Below, in pieces: positions 58,983 to 64,000 of a stretch of 64,000 nt of DNA. The stretch covers positions 1,612,001-1,676,000 of the forward strand of contig NZ_CP038438.1 in assembly GCF_004683905.1 (NCBI RefSeq), read 5' to 3'. Every line of letters begins with the position of its first letter. Within the stretch, counting starts at the first letter, position 1. The notes below the pieces were generated by a model. That model searched no databases and was not told the DNA's origin. It worked only from the letters and a program-made list of their open reading frames with translations. The translations under genes and the position numbers were made by a program. Source of the DNA: Pseudomonas fluorescens (lineage in GTDB: Bacteria; Pseudomonadota; Gammaproteobacteria; Pseudomonadales; Pseudomonadaceae).

Positions 58983-59549
58983 ATGCAGGCTCTCGACGCT
59001 TTGCTCAACCGTGTTTCCGTTCCACGCCTGGTCGAACCGGCCCCTACCGCCGAGCAGCGCGAAGCCCTGTTTGGCGCAGCCCTGCGCGCACCGGATCACG
59101 GCCACTTGCAGCCGTACCGTTTCCTCACCGTCGAAGGCGCGGCACGTGAGCAAATGGGCGAGTTGCTGGCCGAAGCGGCGCAGATGCAGGAAGGCGAAGT
59201 CACTGAAGCGATGATCGACAAGGCGCGCAACGGCCCGCTGCGGGCGCCGCTGGTGGTCGTGGTGATCGCGAAACTGCAGGATCACGTCAAGTATCCGAAG
59301 GCCGAGCAGTTGCTGGCGGCGGGGTGTGCGGCTCACGGAATCCTGCTGGCGGCGTACGCGCAGGGGATTGGTGCGGTGTGGCGTACCGGTGATCTGGCGT
59401 ATTCGGCGCACGTGGCCAAGGGGCTGGGCCTGGCTGAAGACGAACAAGTGATTGCCTTTCTGTACCTCGGCACGCCGCAGAAAGAGCCGCGTGTGGCGGA
59501 GAAGGTCGATCTGGCCGAGTTCGTCAGCGCCTGGCCTTCCAAGGCCTGA
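58983..59549 (+). CDS. YdjA-type nitroreductase family protein
   Basis: The 188-residue flavoprotein matches the small single-domain YdjA type of the nitroreductase superfamily. Visible parts are the start ALDALLNRVSVPRLVEPAPT, the FMN-binding GAALRAPDHGHLQPYRFLTV stretch, and the C-terminal AQGIGAVWRTGDLAYSAHVA with FLYLGTPQKEP. Such enzymes bind FMN and use NAD(P)H; the physiological substrate is unknown. AGGAGG lies just before the ATG. A large tandem-repeat element starts 10 bases after its stop. Confidence 0.86.
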   Translation: MQALDALLNRVSVPRLVEPAPTAEQREALFGAALRAPDHGHLQPYRFLTVEGAAREQMGELLAEAAQMQEGEVTEAMIDKARNGPLRAPLVVVVIAKLQDHVKYPKAEQLLAAGCAAHGILLAAYAQGIGAVWRTGDLAYSAHVAKGLGLAEDEQVIAFLYLGTPQKEPRVAEKVDLAEFVSAWPSKA

Positions 59550-59559
59550 ACATCAAAAG

Positions 59560-60508
59560 CCCCTCACCCTAACCCTCTCCCGGAGGGAGAGGGGATTGAT
59601 TGGGGAATGCGCCAGGGATGCGCCGAGCGGAGCGATCTTCACTGAATCCATATCGACACGGTTTGCCAGGTCGATGCACTTCGCATAACAACTCGGTCGG
59701 CTCCCTCTCCCGGAGGGAGAGGGGATTGATTGGGGAATGCGCCAGGGATGCGCCGAGCGGAGCGATCTTCACTGAATCCATATCGACACGGTTTGCCAGG
59801 TCGATGCACTTCGCATAACACCTCGGTCGGCTCCCTCTCCCCAAGGGAGAGGGGATTGATTGGCATGCTCCAGGGATGCGCCGGGCGGAGCGATCTTCAC
59901 TGAATCCATATCGACACGGTTTGCCAGGTCGATACACTTCGCATAACACCTCGGTCGGCTCCCTCTCCCCAAGGGAGAGGGGATTGATTGGCATGCTCCA
60001 GGGATGCGCCGGGCGGAGCGATCTTCACTGAATCCATAATCGACACGGTTTGCCAGGTCGATGCACTTCGCATAACACCTCGGTCGGCTCCCTCTCCCCA
60101 AGGGAGAGGGGATTGATTGGCATGCGCCAGGGATGCGCCGAGCGGAGCGATCTTCACTGAATCCATATCGACACGGTTTGCCAGGTCGATGCATTTCGCA
60201 TAACACCTCGGTCGGCTCCCTCTCCCCAAGGGAGAGGGGATTGATTGGCATGCTCCAGGGATGCGCCGGGCGGAGCGATCTTCACTGAATCCATAATCGA
60301 CACGGTTTGCCAGGTCGATGCACTTCGCACAACACCTCGGTCGGCTCCCTCTCCCCAAGGGAGAGGGATCGATTGGCATGCTCCAGGGGTGCGCCGGGCG
60401 GAGCGATCTTCACTGAATCCATAATCGACACGGTTTGCCAGGTCGATGCACTTCGCATAACACCTCGGTCGGCTCCCTCTCCCTCCGGGAGAGGGCTGGG
60501 GTGAGGGG
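59560..60508. repeat. 949-bp tandem-repeat element (seven 128-130-bp units) with family D arms
   Basis: The outer arms cccctcaccctaaccctctc (left) and gagggctggggtgagggg (right) are inverted, as in the single element at 12471-12619. Between them the motif gattgattgg (or gatcgattgg) recurs at 59594, 59724, 59854, 59982, 60111, 60239 and 60367. Each unit contains a ctctcccc-aagg-gagagg palindrome, gatcttcactgaatccat, and tttgccaggtcgatgc. Unit lengths of 130, 130, 128, 129, 128 and 128 rotate the reading frame, so the minus-strand frames through it are not genes. The element reaches the stop codon of the histidine kinase gene. Confidence 0.93.
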
Positions 60509-60511
60509 CTT

Positions 60512-61852
60512 TTAAGGCTGGACAATTGCCCCTGGCACCAACGGCAATTCCAGACTGGCGATAAACCCGCCCTCAGGATGATTGGCCAGCAGCAGACTCC
60601 CGCCATGCCGCTCCGCCGCGCGCTTGGCAATCGCCAGGCCCAGACCATGCCCGGCCGCCGTCTGCCCCGGCGCCCGGTAGAACGGTTCGCCCAACTGGCT
60701 CAGATGCTCGGCCTGCACGCCCGGCCCGTGGTCGCGCACACTCACCACAATTCGTTCGCCCTGACGTGTGGCCTGCAATTCGATTGCCTGCCCCACCGGG
60801 TTGAAGCGTTGGGCGTTGCGCAAAAGGTTATCGACGGCGCGCTCGATCATGGTCGGCCAGCCGGTCAGTGTCAGGTGTGGTTCGGCATCCAGGCGCACGG
60901 TCTGCTCCGGCGAGCCAAGTTGCGCGTCTTTCTGCAAGGTGCCGAGCAGCGCATTCAGGTCTACCGCTTCGGCACTGGCGTTGTCGGCATCGACCCTTGC
61001 CAGCACCAGAATCTCGCTGATCAGCGCTTCCAGCCGATCACATTCGCGGGTCAGGCGTGGCCAGAGCTTTTCCCGTTCTTCCGGGTTGGCCCGTTCCGCC
61101 AGTGCCAGCGCAATCCGCAGTCGCGCCAAAGGTGAGCGCAGTTCGTGGGACACATCGCGCAGCAACTGGCGCTGACTGCCGATCAGGCTTTGCAGGCGCG
61201 CGCCCATGCGGTTGAAGTCGTTGGCCAGCACGCCGAATTCATCGCGACGGTTGGCCAGTTTCGCCAGGCTGTTCTGCTGATAGGTGGTCTGCCCCAGATC
61301 ATGCACCGCACCGCGTAAACGACTGAGCGGGCGGGTGATGGAGAAGGTCACCAGCAGGCTGAACAGGGTCAGCACCACCAGCGCAATGCCCAGCGCACTC
61401 AGCGGCCAGAGCAGGCTTTCGCGGTGCCAGGCGTCGAGCTCCGGGTGCGGGATGCGGAAGATGAACAGATAGGTGTCGCCGGTTTTTTCGCTGGTGAATT
61501 CGTCGGTCAGGCGCCGCCAGGGCAGGCGTCGGTCATCGTTGTTCTGCCGGGCTTCGAAGGCGGCGGCGCGACGCGGGAAGGTGCCACGCACCACCGGGTC
61601 GCCGCTTTCGTTCAGCACCTGGACATCGATGTGATATTGGCGTTTGCGCTGTTCGAGGATGTCCTGCGCGGCGTCTTCGCCCTGGGCTTCGTAGGTTTGC
61701 GTCCATTCGGCGGCCAGGGTGTTGAGGCCGGGATGGCGGCTGAGGATCCACGCGTCCTGGTTGAGCATGTGCCCGAGCAGAATCGACAGCCCCGCCACCA
61801 GAGCAATGGCCAGCCAGAAGCTCGCGAGAATACGCCAGAACAATGAACGCAC
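60512..61852 (-). CDS. cpxA: Cpx-like sensor histidine kinase
   Basis: The 446-residue kinase has a first transmembrane helix at about 7-28, a periplasmic sensor of about 125 residues, a second helix (about 155-175) followed by HAMP (ITRPLSRLRGAVHDL), and a DHp domain with the H-box VSHELRSPLARLRIAL (His about 241). The ATPase domain has an N-box NLLRNAQRF, DHGPG and GHGLGLAIAKR. With the Spy/CpxP-like and CpxR-type genes upstream this is a Cpx-type envelope stress system, named CpxA or CpxS in pseudomonads. It lies 181 bases after the Spy-like gene, separated by a REPIN. The last codon abuts the tandem-repeat element. Confidence 0.85.
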   Translation of the reverse strand: MRSLFWRILASFWLAIALVAGLSILLGHMLNQDAWILSRHPGLNTLAAEWTQTYEAQGEDAAQDILEQRKRQYHIDVQVLNESGDPVVRGTFPRRAAAFEARQNNDDRRLPWRRLTDEFTSEKTGDTYLFIFRIPHPELDAWHRESLLWPLSALGIALVVLTLFSLLVTFSITRPLSRLRGAVHDLGQTTYQQNSLAKLANRRDEFGVLANDFNRMGARLQSLIGSQRQLLRDVSHELRSPLARLRIALALAERANPEEREKLWPRLTRECDRLEALISEILVLARVDADNASAEAVDLNALLGTLQKDAQLGSPEQTVRLDAEPHLTLTGWPTMIERAVDNLLRNAQRFNPVGQAIELQATRQGERIVVSVRDHGPGVQAEHLSQLGEPFYRAPGQTAAGHGLGLAIAKRAAERHGGSLLLANHPEGGFIASLELPLVPGAIVQP

Positions 61853-61884
61853 AGAAAATCCTCAATCAAACAAAAAACTCAACA

Positions 61885-61976
61885 ATGTGGGAACGGGCTT
61901 GCTCGCGAATGCGGTGTGTCAGTCAACATTACTTTGTCTGATACACCGCATTCGCGAGCAAGCCCGCTCCCACATT
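61885..61976. repeat. REPIN, family A
   Basis: atgtgggaacgggcttgctc and its reverse complement flank a centre with gcggtgtgtcag / gatacaccgc. It separates the Spy-like and kinase genes and could lower kinase expression. Confidence 0.85.
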
Positions 61977-62033
61977 TGGATTGAGTGGCAACAGAACCGA
62001 CGGCGCTTAGCCGTCGGATCCGAGGTTATCGCA

Positions 62034-62483
62034 TTATTGCGCTTTTTGCGGTTGTTGCGCTTTCCACGCTTTGAACTCGGCCCATTCGGCGCGGCGTTCA
62101 GCCTGTTTCTTCTGGATCTCGTCGAATTTCTTCTGTTGATCCGGTTTCAGCAGGTTGCGTACGTCAGCTTCGGCTTTCTTGTGGTTGGCGGCCATCTCGT
62201 CTTTCATGGCTTTCTGGTCGGCCGGCGAGAGTTTTTCCAGGTACTTCTCGACTACCTGGCGACGCTCATGCATCTGCTCGCCCATAATCTTGCGGATCTG
62301 ATCACGTTGTTCACGGGACAGGTCGAGTTGGCTGTACGGGCCTTTGCCGTGCTCACCGTGCATCTGACCGCCGTGGCGTGGGCCGTCGAGCGGGCCACCC
62401 ATCGGGCCACCATCCTGTGGCATGGCCATGGCGACGGTTGGCAGAGCGGCAGCGAACATCAGAGCGATAAGAGTCTTGCGCAT
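62034..62483 (-). CDS. Spy/CpxP-like periplasmic LTXXQ protein
   Basis: The 149-residue protein has a signal peptide (LIALMFAAALPTVAMA, cleavage near residue 20), a His/Gly-rich stretch (GGPMGGPLDGPRHGGQMHGE) that may bind metal, and two degenerate LTXXQ motifs, LSREQRDQIRKIMGEQ and LKPDQQKKFDEIQ, in a long helical body. CpxP/Spy proteins of this kind act as periplasmic chaperones and, in CpxP, as negative effectors of the sensor kinase. It lies between the regulator and kinase genes of the same system. It starts after ggaga at an ordinary distance. Confidence 0.84.
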   Translation of the reverse strand: MRKTLIALMFAAALPTVAMAMPQDGGPMGGPLDGPRHGGQMHGEHGKGPYSQLDLSREQRDQIRKIMGEQMHERRQVVEKYLEKLSPADQKAMKDEMAANHKKAEADVRNLLKPDQQKKFDEIQKKQAERRAEWAEFKAWKAQQPQKAQ

Positions 62484-62624
62484 GGTGTATCTCCTTGTCT
62501 CGTTCCCGGTACGTTCCGGATGAGTTCAGATTACGGAGATCAAGGTCAGCGGCGGTCAGCGCTGCGTAAAGCTTGGGTAAAGACGCTTCGTACCCTGCCT
62601 GACAAATATCACTGGCACTGCGCC

Positions 62625-62654
62625 TGTGGCGAGGGAGCAAGCTCCCTCGCCACA
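62625..62654. repeat. perfect 14-bp-arm palindrome, family C type
   Basis: tgtggcgagggagc is directly followed, after aa, by its exact reverse complement. It lies between the regulator and Spy-like genes and is likely a REP-type stem-loop. Confidence 0.8.
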
Positions 62655-62682
62655 TATAGCATTCAGGCAGGTATTTCCCGAT

Positions 62683-63360
62683 TTACAGGCTGTAGTAGTA
62701 ACCGCGGCTGCGCAGGGCGACGATTCGCGGGCGACCGTCGGGGTGGGGGCCGATCTTCTTGCGCAGGTTGCTGACGTGCATGTCGAGGCTGCGGTCGTAC
62801 AGGGTCAGTTTGCGGCCGAGGGCCAGTTGCGCCAGTTCCTGTTTGTCCAGCGGCTCGCCGGGCTGCTTGAGCAGGGCTTCGAGCAAACGACTTTCGGAAA
62901 CAGTGAGAGTCAGTTCTTTCTCGTCGATGCTGACCACGCCACGCACCGGGCTGAAGCTCAGGTCGCCGAGTTCGAGCTGGGTCGATACTGCGGCCGGGTG
63001 ACTGCGGCGCAGCACGGCGCGCAGGCGCGCGGTGAGTTCACGCGGATCGCAGGGTTTGGCCAGGTAATCGTCGGCGCCCAGCTCCAGACCGAGGATGCGA
63101 TCCAGCGGTTCGCCCCGGGCCGAGAGCATCAGCACTGGCAAATCGGCGTGTTCGCTGCGCAATTGCTTGAGCAGTTCCAGACCGCTGCCGTCGGGCAGCA
63201 TCACGTCCAGCACCACAGCGGCAGGCGCCGATTCGGCCAGCGCTTTGCGCGCGCTCTGGCCATCGTGGCAGGCGCGTACCTGGAAGCCTTCCTGGCTCAG
63301 CCAGCTACTCAGGAGTTCGCACAACTCCTGGTCATCATCAATCAGTAACAGCTCGCTCAT
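62683..63360 (-). CDS. cpxR: CpxR-like response regulator
   Basis: The 225-residue OmpR-family regulator has a receiver domain with LLIDDDQELCELL (acidic pocket), the phosphorylated Asp52 in VVLDVMLPDG and the conserved Lys in LAKPCDPREL. A C-terminal winged helix (about 130-225) has LTVSESRLLEALLKQPGEPL and a DMHVSNLRKKIGPHPDGRPR recognition helix. It ends GYYYSL. With the Spy-like and kinase genes downstream it forms a Cpx-type system. Its start lies only 7 bases after the stop of a small membrane protein gene, so the two are co-transcribed and probably translationally coupled. Confidence 0.88.
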   Translation of the reverse strand: MSELLLIDDDQELCELLSSWLSQEGFQVRACHDGQSARKALAESAPAAVVLDVMLPDGSGLELLKQLRSEHADLPVLMLSARGEPLDRILGLELGADDYLAKPCDPRELTARLRAVLRRSHPAAVSTQLELGDLSFSPVRGVVSIDEKELTLTVSESRLLEALLKQPGEPLDKQELAQLALGRKLTLYDRSLDMHVSNLRKKIGPHPDGRPRIVALRSRGYYYSL

Positions 63361-63367
63361 GACTCAC

Positions 63368-63778
63368 TCAATTTAGCCATTGCCGACGTTTTCGGCTTGC
63401 TCCACTGGCAAAGATACCGCACAGCAGCGCCAATAGCGCTACCCCGGCGCCGGTGACGAACCATTGCTGCTGTTCGGTCAACAGACGCGGCAATGGACTG
63501 GCCTGGGCTTCCTTGAGTTGCAGCTTCAGGCGCTGGTTCTCCTGACGCAACCGGGCAAGCTGGGCGCTTTCGCGGGTGTTATCGGCATTTTGCAGTTGTT
63601 TGCTCAGTTCTTCCCGCTGCTGCTCGCTGGCCTTCAGGCGCTGCTGCAGTTCGGTAATCTGACTGCCGGCACTTAACGACAATGGCGTGGAGCTGCCGCT
63701 TTCGGTGGTTTCCTCACCATGGGCGGGCGCCATGATCGACAACGTGACCCACATCAGACACAACGGACCTTTGCGCAT
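63368..63778 (-). CDS. small exported coiled-coil membrane protein preceding cpxR
   Basis: The product is about 136 residues. A signal peptide (LCLMWVTLSIMAPAHG) is followed by a long coiled coil (about residues 35-95, LQQRLKASEQQREELSKQLQ) and one transmembrane helix near the C-terminus (FVTGAGVALLALLCGIFASG), ending in a basic tail (RKRRQWLN). The coiled coil would lie in the periplasm with the helix in the inner membrane. The ATG at 63778 has AGGA upstream; an earlier frame start at 63826 is weaker. It resembles other small periplasmic coiled-coil proteins by pattern only. Its tight link to cpxR suggests a part in envelope stress sensing (inference). Confidence 0.75.
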   Translation of the reverse strand: MRKGPLCLMWVTLSIMAPAHGEETTESGSSTPLSLSAGSQITELQQRLKASEQQREELSKQLQNADNTRESAQLARLRQENQRLKLQLKEAQASPLPRLLTEQQQWFVTGAGVALLALLCGIFASGASRKRRQWLN

Positions 63779-63908
63779 TGCGATTCCTGCTTGCAAATGG
63801 ATATTGGGCAGGTTGTCGGCAGGCAAACGAGAATAATGAGCGATTGAGAGCGGTTAGAACCGGGAAGGTTCAGTGCTTGGAGTGGGTTGAGTGTGGCGAG
63901 AGAGCTGT

Positions 63909-64000
63909 TGTGGTGAGGGGATTCAGCGAAACGTCGCACCGCCCCGATGGGCTGCGAAGCCGACCTGAAATGGGAGCATGCGGTGTGTCAGGCACACCGC
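63909..64000. repeat. partial family C element at the window end
   Basis: tgtggtgaggggattcagcg followed by the gtcgcaccgccccgatggg block matches the arm at 6483-6521. The end gcggtgtg-tcagg-cacaccgc is a short palindrome. The element is cut by the window edge. Confidence 0.75.

Noticed and set aside
59560..60508. CRISPR-like regularly spaced repeats
   Set aside because: Whole 128-130-bp units repeat; there are no unique spacers and no cas gene.
59569..60648. Several overlapping minus-strand frames with repeated text such as LANRVDMDSVKIAP
   Set aside because: They translate the 128-130-bp tandem repeats; unit lengths are not multiples of three, so frames rotate. No start signal or conserved product.

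Overview
The window looks like chromosome of a Pseudomonas of the fluorescens group. Base composition is GC-rich. Gene neighbourhoods match Pseudomonas: the 4-guanidinobutyrate locus (gbuA/gbuR with its two transporters), recQ - MarR - FimV-like - plpD, and trkH - nitroreductase - Cpx-type two-component genes. Intergenic gaps are filled with the REP/REPIN families typical of that group (gtgggagcgggcttgctc and relatives). No tRNA, rRNA, CRISPR array, prophage or insertion sequence was seen. Homology statements rest on recognition of protein families, not on a database search.

Region by region. (1) 1-6.4 kb: housekeeping and accessory genes, namely a TorF-type porin, a tiny SutA-like protein, CvfB, small membrane proteins, a DMT exporter, and an MFS transporter divergent from its LysR regulator. 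(2) 6.4-14.2 kb: the guanidinobutyrate catabolic locus read leftwards (gbuA, SnoaL-like protein, NCS1 permease, Na+/solute symporter, metallo-beta-lactamase-fold hydrolase, ACP-like protein), with gbuR divergent and tapT behind it. (3) 14.3-28.8 kb: a complete type I secretion system (HlyD-type adaptor, ABC transporter, TolC-type outer membrane protein) divergent from a 2869-residue RTX adhesin with a LapA-type retention module and a TAAG LapG-cleavage motif. It is a candidate MapA/LapA-family biofilm adhesin. (4) 28.8-30.9 kb: a 72-bp REP array, a probable C4-type antisense RNA, and two paralogous small proteins of unknown function.

(5) 30.9-43.7 kb is the most unusual part. Four large proteins of about 500-1330 residues, built of beta-sandwich-like modules and without recognisable signal peptides, surround a classical autotransporter. 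Three of the four are preceded by the same roughly 20-bp motif (core TATTTCTGACAGTAG), always pointing towards the gene, so they look like one co-regulated system of unknown function. (6) 43.8-56.3 kb: YbaN, YgfB, RecQ, a MarR regulator, a FimV-like polar protein, the type Vd secreted patatin PlpD, a SelW-like protein, a DMT exporter with an AraC regulator, an LpxH-like phosphatase, and an HD-domain protein next to an Mpo1-like protein. (7) 56.4-64 kb: an AraC regulator, TrkH, a YdjA-type nitroreductase, a 950-bp tandem-repeat element, and a Cpx-like envelope stress system (histidine kinase, Spy/CpxP-like protein, response regulator) with a small coiled-coil membrane protein in front of the regulator.

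Taken together, much of the window concerns the cell surface: adhesin and its exporter, autotransporter, type Vd patatin, porin, envelope stress. The novelty candidates are the 30.9-43.7 kb paralogue cluster with its shared upstream motif, the C4-type RNA in front of the small-protein pair, an ACP-like protein without its phosphopantetheine serine, and several expanded palindromic repeat arrays.
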